From Dyella lutea (GTDB lineage: Bacteria > Pseudomonadota > Gammaproteobacteria > Xanthomonadales > Rhodanobacteraceae), in contig NZ_JAMZEK010000001.1 in NCBI RefSeq assembly GCF_024158035.1, positions 1,220,001-1,284,000 on the forward strand: DNA of 64,000 bases, given 5' to 3'. A program made the translations under genes and the position numbers. Below are positions 45,948 through 54,845 of this stretch, piece by piece. The stretch's first letter is position 1. The number at the start of each line of letters is the position of its first letter. The notes under the pieces are model-generated. The model ran no database searches, was not told the origin of the DNA, and saw only the letters and a list, made by a program, of their open reading frames with translations.

Positions 45948-45963
45948 TGGCACGGCCATTGCT
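45948..45963 (+). promoter_or_regulatory. Sigma-54 (RpoN) promoter of the transporter array
   Basis: TGGCAC-GGCCA-TTGCT matches the -24/-12 consensus TGGCAC-N5-TTGCW at every position. It lies 48 bp before the start codon of the adaptor gene. Confidence 0.85.
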
Positions 45964-46011
45964 GAAAGGTCTACGTGGCTGCACCTGTCCGCAGCCGTTG
46001 GGGACCGATCG

Positions 46012-47283
46012 ATGATCCGTGACACCTCCGCCCAAGACCGACTGGTCGAGGTCAAATCCAACCGCAAGCGCCGGGTGCTGCTGATCGGCGCGGGCGTTGC
46101 CGTGGTCGCCGTGCTGGCGCTGGCGATGCCCGGGGTGATGCGGATGTTCTCCGCCGACGCCTCGGTCAGCGCCTCGCGTCTGGCCTTCGCCACGGTGACC
46201 CGCGGTCCGTTCGTGCGCGACATCGCCGCCGAGGGCAAGGTGGTGGCGGCGAACAGCCCCACGCTCTACGCCACGTCCGGCGGCGCGGTCACGCTGAAGG
46301 TGCATGCCGGCGACACGGTGAAGCAGGGCCAGGTGCTGGCGACCATCGTGAGCCCGGAGCTGACCAACAAGCTGGCGCAGGAGCAGTCCAACGCCGATGC
46401 GATGGAGGTCGACTACAAACGCGCCCAGATCGACGCCAAGAAACAGCGCGCGGCGCTGCAACAGGCCTACGACAATGCGCAGATCGACGCCCAGGCGGCC
46501 AAGCGCACGGTCGAACGCAACGAGGCCGCCTACGCCAAGGGCGCCGTGTCCAAGACCGATGTCGATACCGCCCACGATACCCTGGAGAAGGCGCAGATCG
46601 CCGAGCGCCATGCCAAGGCCAACCTCGGCCTGGACAACGACAGCCTGAACTTCAACATCGAATCGAAGAAGCTCGCCTATGAGCGGCAGAGCCTGCTGGT
46701 GCAGGACCTGCAGCGCCAGGTGGACGACCTCAACGTGAAGTCGCCGGTAGACGGCCAGGTCGGCCAGTTGTTCATCGCCGAACGCGCCACCGTGGCCAAG
46801 GACGCCCAACTGCTCAGCGTGATCGACCTGACCGCGCTGCAGGTGGAGATGCAGGTGCCGGAGAGCTTCGCCCGCGACTTGGGCATCGGCATGCCCGGCG
46901 AAATCACCGGCAACGGCCAGACCTGGCATGGCAAGGTCAGCGCGATCTCGCCGGAAGTGGTCAATGGCGAGGTCGCCGCGCGGCTGGCCTTCGACGGCGC
47001 CACGCCCAAGCAGTTGCGCCAGAGCCAGCGCCTGTCGGTGCGCGTGCTGCTGGACAAGCGGGACAACGTGTTGACCGTGCAGCGCGGCTCGTTCGTCGAC
47101 GAGTCCGGCGGCAACTATGCCTACGTGGTGCGCGACGGTATCGCGGTGAAGACGCCGATCCGCGTGGGCGCCAGCAGCATCGACAAGGTGGAGATCCTCG
47201 ACGGCCTGAAGGAAGGCGACAAGATCGTGATCTCCGGTACCGACAGCTTCAAGGGCGCCCAGCGCGTCGCCATCAGCAGTTGA
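46012..47283 (+). CDS. Periplasmic adaptor (HlyD/MacA-like) of the permease array
   Basis: A 423-residue membrane-fusion protein linking an inner-membrane transporter to the periplasm and, in tripartite pumps, to an outer-membrane channel. A single N-terminal helix (about residues 20-40) anchors it. GAVTLKVHAGDTVKQGQVLATI and later VKSPVDGQVGQLFIAERATVAKDAQLLSVIDL form the split lipoyl domain, and a long Ala/Gln/Lys-rich coiled coil lies between them (about 115-225). Beta-barrel and membrane-proximal domains follow (QVEMQVPESFARDLGIGMPG; GGNYAYVVRDGIAVKTPIRVGASSIDKVEILDGLKEGDKIVIS). First gene after the sigma-54 promoter, followed by the ATPase gene after 182 bp. Confidence 0.92.
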   Translation: MIRDTSAQDRLVEVKSNRKRRVLLIGAGVAVVAVLALAMPGVMRMFSADASVSASRLAFATVTRGPFVRDIAAEGKVVAANSPTLYATSGGAVTLKVHAGDTVKQGQVLATIVSPELTNKLAQEQSNADAMEVDYKRAQIDAKKQRAALQQAYDNAQIDAQAAKRTVERNEAAYAKGAVSKTDVDTAHDTLEKAQIAERHAKANLGLDNDSLNFNIESKKLAYERQSLLVQDLQRQVDDLNVKSPVDGQVGQLFIAERATVAKDAQLLSVIDLTALQVEMQVPESFARDLGIGMPGEITGNGQTWHGKVSAISPEVVNGEVAARLAFDGATPKQLRQSQRLSVRVLLDKRDNVLTVQRGSFVDESGGNYAYVVRDGIAVKTPIRVGASSIDKVEILDGLKEGDKIVISGTDSFKGAQRVAISS

Positions 47284-47294
47284 AGGCGCGCGGG

Positions 47295-47423
47295 GAACGG
47301 GGAATGGAGGGTCGGGAGATCAGAACCGCCGCCGCAGTTTGCCGTGACTGCCGGACGACGGGACCGCAAGGTGCTCTCCCCAGATCAGCGAATGCGGTGC
47401 TCCCGACTCTCCATTCCCCGTTC
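47295..47423. repeat. Long inverted repeat between adaptor and ATPase genes
   Basis: GAACGGGGAATGGAGGGTCG followed by GGAG (47295-47318) returns inverted at 47400-47423 with one mismatch over 24 bp; an 81-bp loop separates the arms. Similar GGGGAATGG-type intergenic repeats are common in Xanthomonad genomes. In the operon's RNA it would form a large hairpin. Confidence 0.75.
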
Positions 47424-47465
47424 TCCGCCGCCACCCTCCAGACCACCACCGAGTAAGGAAAAACC

Positions 47466-48191
47466 ATGCTCAAGATGACCCACCTGTCCAAGGTCTACCG
47501 CACCGAAGTGGTGGAGACCTACGCGCTGCGCGATTTCAACATCGACGTGAAGGAAGGCGAGTTCGTGGCCGTCACCGGCCCGTCCGGCTCGGGCAAGACC
47601 ACCTTCCTCACCATCGCCGGCCTGCTGGAAACCTTCACCGGCGGCACCTATCACCTGGACAACATCGAGGTGAGCCAGCTCGACGACAACGCCCGCTCGA
47701 AGATCCGCAACGAGAAGATCGGCTTCATCTTCCAGGCGTTCAACCTGATTCCCGACCTCAACGTGTTCGACAACGTCGAAGTGCCGCTGCGCTACCGCGG
47801 GATGAAGGCGCCCGAGCGCAAGGAGCGGATCATGGGCGCGCTCGAGCGCGTCGGCCTGGCCTCGCGCGCCAAGCACTATCCGGCGGAACTGTCCGGCGGC
47901 CAGCAGCAGCGCGTGGCGATCGCCCGCGCGCTGGCCGGCTCGCCGCGCCTGCTGCTGGCGGACGAACCGACCGGCAACCTGGACACCCAGATGGCCCGCG
48001 GCGTGATGGAGCTGCTGGAGGAGATCCACCGCGAGGGCGCCACCATCGTGATGGTGACGCACGATCCGGAGCTGGCCGCACGCGCCCAGCGCAACGTGCA
48101 CATCATCGACGGCCAGGTGGTCGACCTCGCCGAAGACCCGCGTTTCCACGCGCACGTCGTCGAGGCCCGCCAGGGGCAGGGACGCAGCTGA
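47466..48191 (+). CDS. MacB/LolD-type ABC transporter ATPase
   Basis: A 241-residue ATP-binding subunit of the MacB/LolD class, which drives mechanotransmission-type export. Walker A is GPSGSGKT (38-45), Q-loop [15 protein letters not shown] (86-100), ABC signature LSGGQQQ (142-148) and Walker [14 protein letters not shown] with catalytic Glu 167. The H-loop is [12 protein letters not shown]. The FQxFNLIPxLxVxxNVxxPL segment is diagnostic for this class. It is the only ATPase gene in the array, although twelve complete permease genes follow, which implies sharing. Start supported by GTAAGGA upstream. Confidence 0.95.
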   Translation: MLKMTHLSKVYRTEVVETYALRDFNIDVKEGEFVAVTGPSGSGKTTFLTIAGLLETFTGGTYHLDNIEVSQLDDNARSKIRNEKIGFIFQAFNLIPDLNVFDNVEVPLRYRGMKAPERKERIMGALERVGLASRAKHYPAELSGGQQQRVAIARALAGSPRLLLADEPTGNLDTQMARGVMELLEEIHREGATIVMVTHDPELAARAQRNVHIIDGQVVDLAEDPRFHAHVVEARQGQGRS

Positions 48192-48197
48192 GCGTCT

Positions 48198-48217
48198 GCG
48201 GCGGCCACGGCCGCCGC
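48198..48217. other. Perfect 20-bp palindrome after the ATPase gene
   Basis: GCGGCGGCC-AC-GGCCGCCGC begins 7 nt after the ATPase stop codon. It would form a strong RNA hairpin between the ATPase and the first permease and could protect the 5' message or reduce read-through. Confidence 0.6.
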
Positions 48218-48291
48218 GTCATGCAGGGGGAAGGTCCGCGGCAGCGATGCCGCGCGCCCCCGGTCGTGCAAGTCACCCCGAGGATCGGCTC

Positions 48292-49608
48292 ATGTTTGCC
48301 TACTATTTCGAACTGGCGTTGCGAAGCCTCAAGCGCAGCCGCGGCCTGACCCTGCTGATGGTGCTGGCGATCGGCTTCGGCGTTGCCGCGTCGATGACCA
48401 CCTATTCCGTATTCCGCGCGGTGTCGGGTGATCCGATCCCGTGGAAGTCGTCCAAGCTGTTCGTGCCGCAGATCGACATGTGGGGCCCGAAGGCGCGCGA
48501 TCCGAACGGCGACCCACCGGACGCGATGGACTACGCCGACGCCATGGCACTGATGCGCGCGCACCGCGCCAGGTACCAGTCGGCGATGTACCAGATCTCG
48601 CCGTCGGTGGTTCCGGCCGATGCCAGCAAGCATCCGATCAACGTCAGCGGGCATGCAGTGTTCAGCGAGTTTTTCCCGATGGTCGACGTGCCGTTCAAGT
48701 ACGGCGCCGGCTGGACGGCGGACGACGATACCCAGCGCTCCGCCGTGGTGGTGATCAGCAGCAAGCTCAACGACAAGCTGTTCGGTGGGCAAAACAGCGT
48801 CGGCCGCACGCTGGACATCGAAGGCAAGGACTACCGCGTGGTCGGCGTGACCGATCACTGGAACCCGCAGCCGCGCTTCTTCGACGTCGTCAATACCGGC
48901 GGCTTCACCGACGGCGCCGAGGACGTGCTCCTGCCATTCAACCGCGCCATCGACGTGGGCATGCCGAACAACGGCAACACCAACTGCAATGAAGTGCCGA
49001 AGGAGTCCGGCTTCGTCGGCCTGCAGCATTCCAGCTGCGTGTGGATGGCCTACATGGTGCAGCTGGACGATGCCGCGGCGGTGCAGGCCTATCGCGAGTA
49101 CCTGGACGGCTACGCGCGGGACCAGCAGAAGGCCGGGCGTTTCGGCTGGGCACCCAACAATCGCCTGCGCGACGTGCCGGCCTGGCTCGACGCCGAGCAC
49201 GTGGTGCCCAGCGACACCAAGGTCTCGCTGCTGGTCGCCCTGGGGCTGCTGGTGGTCTGCCTGGTCAACACCGCCGGCCTGCTGCTGGCCAAGTTCCTGC
49301 GTCGCAGCAGCGAGATCGGCGTGCGCCGCGCCCTGGGCGCCCAGCGCAGCGCGATCTACGCGCAGTTCCTCACCGAGGCCGGCATCGTGGGCCTGGCCGG
49401 CGGCGTGCTGGGACTGCTGCTGACGGGTGTCGGCGTGGCCAGCGTGGGCTGGGTGATGCCCAAGGACATCGCCTCGCTGGCGCGGCTGGACGTCTCGCTG
49501 CTGGCCATCACCCTGCTGGTCGCCGTGGTCGCCACGATGCTGGCCGGCCTCTATCCCACCTTCCGGGCCTCGCGCGTGCAGCCCGCCTGGCAGCTGAAGT
49601 CGAACTGA
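48292..49608 (+). CDS. Permease A1 (MacB/FtsX-type)
   Basis: A 438-residue half-permease with the MacB/FtsX plan: one N-terminal helix (about 18-42), a large periplasmic domain (43-310), then three helices near 312-336, 362-385 and 402-422. A cytoplasmic coupling segment EIGVRRALGA lies between helices 2 and 3. N-terminal YYFELALRSLKRSRGLTLL is the array's A signature. Periplasmic motifs include FGGQNSVGRTLDIEG and WNPQPRFFDV. Cysteines 232 and 249 flank a 16-residue loop. Ends PAWQLKSN. With A2 it shares IGFGVAASMTTY in helix 1, unlike A3-A6. B1 follows after 10 nt. Confidence 0.93.
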   Translation: MFAYYFELALRSLKRSRGLTLLMVLAIGFGVAASMTTYSVFRAVSGDPIPWKSSKLFVPQIDMWGPKARDPNGDPPDAMDYADAMALMRAHRARYQSAMYQISPSVVPADASKHPINVSGHAVFSEFFPMVDVPFKYGAGWTADDDTQRSAVVVISSKLNDKLFGGQNSVGRTLDIEGKDYRVVGVTDHWNPQPRFFDVVNTGGFTDGAEDVLLPFNRAIDVGMPNNGNTNCNEVPKESGFVGLQHSSCVWMAYMVQLDDAAAVQAYREYLDGYARDQQKAGRFGWAPNNRLRDVPAWLDAEHVVPSDTKVSLLVALGLLVVCLVNTAGLLLAKFLRRSSEIGVRRALGAQRSAIYAQFLTEAGIVGLAGGVLGLLLTGVGVASVGWVMPKDIASLARLDVSLLAITLLVAVVATMLAGLYPTFRASRVQPAWQLKSN

Positions 49609-49618
49609 GGATCACGCC

Positions 49619-50872
49619 ATGAAGCTCCATCCCATGATCGCGGCCCTGCGCCGGCACAAGGCAGGCGTGGTGCTGATCGCCCTGCAGATCGCGCTGACCC
49701 TGGCCATCGTCTGCAACGCGGTGTTCATCATCGGTCAGCGCATCGAGCGCGTGAACCGGCCCACCGGCCTGGTGGAAGACAACCTGATGCTGGTTTCCCA
49801 GGGCTGGGTCGGCGCACCCAGCGGCGATCAGCCCGGAGACGTGGAGAAGCTCGACAGCCTGCTGCAGGCCGACCTCGCCGCGCTGCGCGCGATGCCGGAC
49901 GTGGAATCGGTGGTGCCGATCAACTCGCTGCCGCTGCTCAACTCGTCGTGGACCGGGTCGGTGGCGCTCAAGCCCGGCAGCGACCTGCGCGCGGGCAACG
50001 CGCGCAGCGTCTATTACTTCGGCGACGAGCACCTGCTCAAGACGCTGGGCCTGAAGCTGGTGGCCGGGCGCGGCTTCACCGCGGCCGACGTGCAGAATCG
50101 CGGATTCCGCGACAGCGGCACGCCGGCGGTGATCATCGTGACCAAGGCACTGGCCGACAAGCTGTATCCGAAAGGCGACGCGCTGGGCAAGGCGATCTAC
50201 CTGGACGGCGGCAGCTCGCCCAGCACCATCATCGGCGAGGTGGAGCGCCTGCAGGCTCCGGCCACCGGCAGCTGGGTCAACGGTTTCCTCTGGAACGCGA
50301 CGATCGAGCCGTTCCGCCTGAACGCCAACTTCTCGCGCTACGCGATCCGCACCAGGCCGGGGCGGCTGCAGGCGGTGATGCACGCGGTGCCCAACGTGCT
50401 GTACGGGGTGAGCCGCATGCGCGTGCTCGACGACGACAGCGTCAAGTCGTTCGCGCAGATCCGCCAGGAGGCCTACCGCTCCGACGTCGGCATGGCGGTC
50501 CTGATGGGCGTGGTCTGCCTGATCCTGCTGGGCGTGACCGCCGCTGGCATCGTCGGCCTGACCAGCTTCTGGGTCGGCCAGCGCCACCGCCAGATCGGCG
50601 TGCGCCGCGCCCTGGGTGCGCGAAAGATCGACATCCTGCACTACTTCCAGATGGAGAACCTGCTGATCTCCGGTGCCGGCGCGGTGATCGGGTTGGGCCT
50701 GGCCATCGGTCTGAACATGCTGCTGATGAAGCGTTTCGAGATGGACCGCTTGCCGGTGCTGTACGTGCTGGCCGGCATCGTGGCGGTGATGGCGCTGGGC
50801 CAGGGGGCGGTATTCGCACCGGCGCGGCGCGCTTCCAACGTGCCGCCGGTGGTGGCGACGCGCAGCGTGTGA
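49619..50872 (+). CDS. Permease B1 (MacB/FtsX-type)
   Basis: A 417-residue half-permease, partner of A1. The N-terminal cytoplasmic MKLHPMIAALRRHKAG is followed by helix 1 (16-40) with the B-family signature AIVCNAVFIIGQR (Cys 32). The periplasmic domain (41-288) lacks cysteine and holds VYYFGDEHLLKTLGLKLVAGRGF. Helices 2-4 lie near 290-317, 346-370 and 380-402. The coupling region SFWVGQRHRQIGVRRALGARKIDILHYFQMEN is close to B2's. Ends VPPVVATRSV. Unlike A permeases, helix 2 carries the AGIVGLTSFW motif. Confidence 0.93.
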   Translation: MKLHPMIAALRRHKAGVVLIALQIALTLAIVCNAVFIIGQRIERVNRPTGLVEDNLMLVSQGWVGAPSGDQPGDVEKLDSLLQADLAALRAMPDVESVVPINSLPLLNSSWTGSVALKPGSDLRAGNARSVYYFGDEHLLKTLGLKLVAGRGFTAADVQNRGFRDSGTPAVIIVTKALADKLYPKGDALGKAIYLDGGSSPSTIIGEVERLQAPATGSWVNGFLWNATIEPFRLNANFSRYAIRTRPGRLQAVMHAVPNVLYGVSRMRVLDDDSVKSFAQIRQEAYRSDVGMAVLMGVVCLILLGVTAAGIVGLTSFWVGQRHRQIGVRRALGARKIDILHYFQMENLLISGAGAVIGLGLAIGLNMLLMKRFEMDRLPVLYVLAGIVAVMALGQGAVFAPARRASNVPPVVATRSV

Positions 50873-50876
50873 TCTC

Positions 50877-50905
50877 GCCCCCTCGCCTTCCAGGGGCGAG
50901 GGGGC
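50877..50905. other. Strong hairpin between B1 and A2
   Basis: GCCCCCTCGCC / GGCGAGGGGGC, an 11-bp perfect stem with a 7-nt loop, starts 5 nt after the B1 stop. No T-run follows, so mRNA processing or attenuation is likelier than full termination. Confidence 0.6.
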
Positions 50906-50922
50906 AGCTCTGGGAGCTATGA

Positions 50923-52236
50923 ATGTTCGGCTACTACTTTCAGCTCGGCCTGCGGAGCCTGCGCCGCAACCCGGCGCTTACCGCATTGATGGTCATGGCG
51001 ATCGGCTTCGGCGTGGCCGCTTCGATGACCACCTACGCGGTGTTCCGTGCGGTATCGGGCAACCCCATCCCGGACCGGTCGGCGCGGCTGTTCACGCCGC
51101 AGATCGATGCCTGGGGACCGCAGCAGAACCTGAAGGGCGGCGAGCCGGCGGAAGCGCTCGGCTATGTCGACGCCATGGCGCTGATGCGCGCAAACGAGGC
51201 GAAGCGCCAGACACTGCTGTATCCCGTGCAACTCTCGGTGATCCCGCAGGGCAATCGCGACCTGCCTCTGAACGCCAACGGTTACGCGGTTACCAGCGAT
51301 TTCTTCGCCATGTTCGAGGTGCCGTTCCGGTACGGCAGCGGCTGGAGCGGGCAGGACGACGCTGCGCGCACCGCCGATGTCGTGATCAGTGACGAGCTCG
51401 ACCAGAAGCTGTTCGGCGGAGCCGACAGCGTGGGGCAAACGCTCAACCTCGGCGGCCACGATTACCGCATCGTGGGAGTGGCCAGCCACTGGAACCCGCG
51501 TCCGCGCTTCTACGATCTGTTCAGCACCGGCGGCTTTGCCGACGAACCGGACATCTACATGGTGTTCAACCGCGCCCTAGATCTGCAGATGCGCACCGGT
51601 GGTCGCAACAGCTGCCGCGGCTCGCTCAGCTTCACCACCTGGCAGGAGTATCTGCAGAGCAACTGCGTGTGGATCACTCCGTGGGTGGAGCTGGACAGTT
51701 CCGTCGACGTCGCTGGTTATCGTCGGTTCCTTACCAACTACGCCGCCGAGCAGCAGCATGCCGGCCGCTTCAACTGGGCGCCGAACGTACGGCTGCGTGA
51801 CGTGATGCAGTGGATGGACCAGGAACAGGTGGTGCCGCCGGAGAGCCGCATTTCGCTGGCGGTGGCGCTGGGCTTTTTCGTGATCTGCCTGGTCAACACC
51901 ATCGGCCTGCTGTTGGCGAAGTTCATGCGGCGCGCCGGAGAGATCGGCGTGCGCCGCGCCCTGGGGGCGACGCGCGGCGAGATCTATGCGCAATACCTGA
52001 TCGAGGCCGGCACGGTGGGCCTGACCGGTGGTCTGGTGGGCCTGCTGCTCACCGCAGTGGGCGTCGGGGGCGTGAGCGTGCTGTTCCGGCCGGAGATCGC
52101 GAAGCTGGCCCGGCTCGATCCGTCGCTGGTGGCGCTCACGCTTGCCGTCGCCATCGTCGCCACCGTGATGGCCGCGTTCTACCCGGCGTGGCGCGCGGCG
52201 CACGTGCAGCCGGCCTGGCAACTGAAATCGAGCTGA
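50923..52236 (+). CDS. Permease A2 (MacB/FtsX-type)
   Basis: A 437-residue A-family permease, the closest relative of A1 in the window. Shared features are IGFGVAASMTTYAVFRAVSGNPIP, VDAMALMRANEA, DDAARTADVVISDEL, FGGADSVGQTLNL, HWNPRPRFYDL, and terminal PAWQLKSS. The periplasmic Cys pair is 231/248, again 16 residues apart, but the loop sequence (RGSLSFTTWQEYLQSN) has nothing in common with A1's. Helices are near 18-42, 311-335, 361-384 and 401-421. The start has GGAGCT upstream. Separated from B1 by 50 nt containing a hairpin, and followed by B2 after 10 nt. Confidence 0.93.
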   Translation: MFGYYFQLGLRSLRRNPALTALMVMAIGFGVAASMTTYAVFRAVSGNPIPDRSARLFTPQIDAWGPQQNLKGGEPAEALGYVDAMALMRANEAKRQTLLYPVQLSVIPQGNRDLPLNANGYAVTSDFFAMFEVPFRYGSGWSGQDDAARTADVVISDELDQKLFGGADSVGQTLNLGGHDYRIVGVASHWNPRPRFYDLFSTGGFADEPDIYMVFNRALDLQMRTGGRNSCRGSLSFTTWQEYLQSNCVWITPWVELDSSVDVAGYRRFLTNYAAEQQHAGRFNWAPNVRLRDVMQWMDQEQVVPPESRISLAVALGFFVICLVNTIGLLLAKFMRRAGEIGVRRALGATRGEIYAQYLIEAGTVGLTGGLVGLLLTAVGVGGVSVLFRPEIAKLARLDPSLVALTLAVAIVATVMAAFYPAWRAAHVQPAWQLKSS

Positions 52237-52246
52237 GGAGAAAGCC

Positions 52247-53488
52247 ATGGATATCCAGATCAGGCCCATCCTCGTCGCGCTGCGCCGGCACAAGGCGGGC
52301 ACCTTGCTGATCGCGCTGCAGATCGCGCTGACACTCGCCATCGTCTGCAACGCGTTTTTCATCATCCACCAGCGACTGGCCAATTTGTCGCAGGCCAGCG
52401 GCGTGGACGAGGGGGACGTGTTCGTCATCGCCAACTATTGGGCCGACGTGAATCGCTCGACAGAGCAGGTCGATGCGCAAGTGCGCGCCGATCTGATTGC
52501 CTTGCGGCAATTGCCCGCCGTGCTCGATACCACGCCTGCCAGCGGTTATCCGCTGCGGGGCGGAGGGTGGGACAATTTCGTCACCATGACGCCCGACCAG
52601 GTCAAGCCGACCACGGATGCGGCGGTATACACCGGCGACGAACATTTCATCGACACGCTGGGCCTGAATCTCGTCGCGGGGCGCAACTTCCGCCCCGACG
52701 AAGTGACGGCCATGGGCACGCAGCAGGCGATCACTCCGTCGACCGCGATCGTGAGCAAGGCGCTGGCCGAGCGTCTCTTCCCCGGTGGCAACGCCCTCGG
52801 CAAGAGCTTCTACGCGATGGGTACTACGCCAAGCACCATCATCGGCATCGTCGATCCGCTGCATCGGCAGGGTGTGGATTCGTGGAGCAACAGCTACGCC
52901 GGCCAGGCGCTGATCTGGCCGTTGCGGGCGGATGACTCGAAAGGCATCTACTACATCGTGCGTGCCAGACCCGGACAGCTTGCTGCCGCGATGCGCGACG
53001 CACCCAAGGCTCTGTATGCACAAAACCGCATGCGCATCATCGATCCGAAGGACGGCATCCAGAGCTATGCCGAGATCCGCCACCGTGTCTACGACAGCGA
53101 CCGCGGCATGGTCATCCTGATGAGTGTGATCAGCGTGGTGCTGCTGGCCATCACCGCCGCCGGCATCGTGGGCCTGACCAGTTTCTGGGTGGGGCAGCGG
53201 CGCAAGCAGATCGGGGTGCGCCGGGCGCTGGGTGCGCGTCAGCGCGACATCCTGAGCTACTTCCTCACCGAAAACCTGCTGATCACCGGCGGCGGCGTGC
53301 TGCTCGGGTTGCTGCTGGCCATCGGCACGAACCTGTGGCTGATGCTGCGCTTCGCTTCCCAGCCGATGCCGATGGTCTATCTGGTCGTCGGTGTCCTGCT
53401 GCTGTTGCTGCTGGGGCAGGGCGCGGTTTTCGCGCCGGCGCTGAGGGCGTCGCGCGTGCCGCCAGTCGAGGCCACGCGTTCGGTGTAA
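52247..53488 (+). CDS. Permease B2 (MacB/FtsX-type)
   Basis: A 413-residue B-family permease. It has the N-terminal extension of two residues relative to the others (MDIQIRPILVALRRHKAG), which shifts the signature Cys to 34 (LAIVCNAFF). TPSTIIGIVDPLH, AAGIVGLTSFWVGQRRKQIGVRRALGARQRDILSYFLTEN and terminal VPPVEATRSV (Glu where other copies have Val) are distinctive. Periplasmic domain without cysteine. It pairs with A2 and resembles B1 more than B3-B6. A3 begins 44 nt after its stop. Confidence 0.93.
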   Translation: MDIQIRPILVALRRHKAGTLLIALQIALTLAIVCNAFFIIHQRLANLSQASGVDEGDVFVIANYWADVNRSTEQVDAQVRADLIALRQLPAVLDTTPASGYPLRGGGWDNFVTMTPDQVKPTTDAAVYTGDEHFIDTLGLNLVAGRNFRPDEVTAMGTQQAITPSTAIVSKALAERLFPGGNALGKSFYAMGTTPSTIIGIVDPLHRQGVDSWSNSYAGQALIWPLRADDSKGIYYIVRARPGQLAAAMRDAPKALYAQNRMRIIDPKDGIQSYAEIRHRVYDSDRGMVILMSVISVVLLAITAAGIVGLTSFWVGQRRKQIGVRRALGARQRDILSYFLTENLLITGGGVLLGLLLAIGTNLWLMLRFASQPMPMVYLVVGVLLLLLLGQGAVFAPALRASRVPPVEATRSV

Positions 53489-53532
53489 GTGCACGGTGGC
53501 GAAGCCGGGGCGTTCTTTCAAGGGGCAATCGG

Positions 53533-54837
53533 ATGTTGGTCTACTACCTCGATCTGGCAGTGCGCAGCCTGAAGCGCAACCGGGTGCTCACCATGCTGAT
53601 GGTGCTGGCGCTGGCGCTGGGCATCGGTGCGTCGATCACCACGCTCACCGTGCTGCGGCTGCTCTCGGGCGACCCACTGCCGCAGAAGAGCGCGCGATTG
53701 TTCTATCCGCAGCTCGATCCCAGTCCGAAGAACAGCGCCATCGACTCGAACGGCAGGCTGCCGCGGACGATGGGCTACGTGGATGCGATGAACCTGCTGC
53801 ACGCCCATCGCGCGACGCGCCAGGCGGTGATGGCGCTGACCCAGGCCAAGATCATGCCGCCGCAGGCCCATGCGCATCCGTTCTTCAGTGACGGCGTGAT
53901 GACCACCGCCGACTTCTTCGCGATGTTCGATGCCGGTTTCCAGTACGGCAGCGGCTGGAGCGCCACGGACGACGAGGGCGGCGCGCAGGTGGTGGTGATC
54001 GCCAGCTTCCTCAACGACAAGCTGTTCGATGGCGCCGACAGCGTGGGGCGGATGGTGCGCCTGAACGACCACGACTTCCGGGTGGTCGGCGTGCTCAAGC
54101 CGTGGGCGCCGCAGCCGCGCTTCTACACGCTGGGACTGGGTGGCGACCACTACGGCGACGGCGACGCGGTATTCCTGCCGCTCAAAGCCGCGCGTGCGCT
54201 GAAGATGGGTCCGCAGGACACCGAGTGCTACCAGGCCGTCGACGATTTCACCCATCTGGAATCGGCTCCCTGCGAGTGGCTCGGCCTGTGGGTCGAACTG
54301 GACGACTCCTCCGCCGTGGCTGGCTACCGCCGCTTCCTCGACGGCTATGTGAAGGAGCAGGTCGCCCTCGGCCGCTTTCAGCGCACCGATAGTTCCCTGC
54401 TCGACCTGATGGGCTGGCTGCGCGACCAGCACGTGGTGCCGGACGACGTGCGCCTGCAGGTCTATCTCGCCTTCGGCTTCCTGCTGATCTGCGTGGTGAA
54501 CACCGTGGGTCTGCTGTTGGCCAAGTGCCTGCGACGCTCGCAGGAAATCGGCGTGCGGCGCGCGCTCGGCGCCACGCGGCGCGAGATCTTCGTGCAGTTC
54601 ATGGTGGAGGCATCGATCATCGGCCTGGCCGGCGGGGTGCTCGGCTTGGCGTTAGCCGAGCTGGGGCTGTTTGGCATCCGCCACCAGCCGGCGCAGTACG
54701 CGCACCTGGCGCACCTGGATCCGGCGATGTTCGCATTCACGTTCGTGGTGGCATTGGTGGCCAGCCTGATCGCCGGTCTGCTGCCGGCCTGGCGCGCCTG
54801 CCTGCTGGCGCCCGCTCCCCAGCTCAAGGCGATGTGA
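53533..54837 (+). CDS. Permease A3 (MacB/FtsX-type)
   Basis: A 434-residue A-family permease, the first of the second subgroup: helix 1 reads ALGIGASITTLTVLRLLSGDPLP in place of the A1/A2 pattern. Periplasmic motifs are VDAMNLLHAHRATRQAVM, MTTADFFAMFDAGFQYGSGW and NDKLFDGADSVGRMVRL. The Cys pair 232/247 encloses 14 residues (YQAVDDFTHLESAP). The cytoplasmic EIGVRRALGATRREIFVQFMVEA is conserved. Ends APAPQLKAM. Frame also extends upstream into B2, but the start at 53533 gives the A signature YYLDLAVRSLKRN. B3 follows after 8 nt. Confidence 0.93.
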   Translation: MLVYYLDLAVRSLKRNRVLTMLMVLALALGIGASITTLTVLRLLSGDPLPQKSARLFYPQLDPSPKNSAIDSNGRLPRTMGYVDAMNLLHAHRATRQAVMALTQAKIMPPQAHAHPFFSDGVMTTADFFAMFDAGFQYGSGWSATDDEGGAQVVVIASFLNDKLFDGADSVGRMVRLNDHDFRVVGVLKPWAPQPRFYTLGLGGDHYGDGDAVFLPLKAARALKMGPQDTECYQAVDDFTHLESAPCEWLGLWVELDDSSAVAGYRRFLDGYVKEQVALGRFQRTDSSLLDLMGWLRDQHVVPDDVRLQVYLAFGFLLICVVNTVGLLLAKCLRRSQEIGVRRALGATRREIFVQFMVEASIIGLAGGVLGLALAELGLFGIRHQPAQYAHLAHLDPAMFAFTFVVALVASLIAGLLPAWRACLLAPAPQLKAM

Positions 54838-54845
54838 GACCGATC

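Noticed and set aside
47281-47465. A small gene between adaptor and ATPase
   Set aside because: The stretch is dominated by the inverted repeat and has no frame with a ribosome site or coding-like composition.
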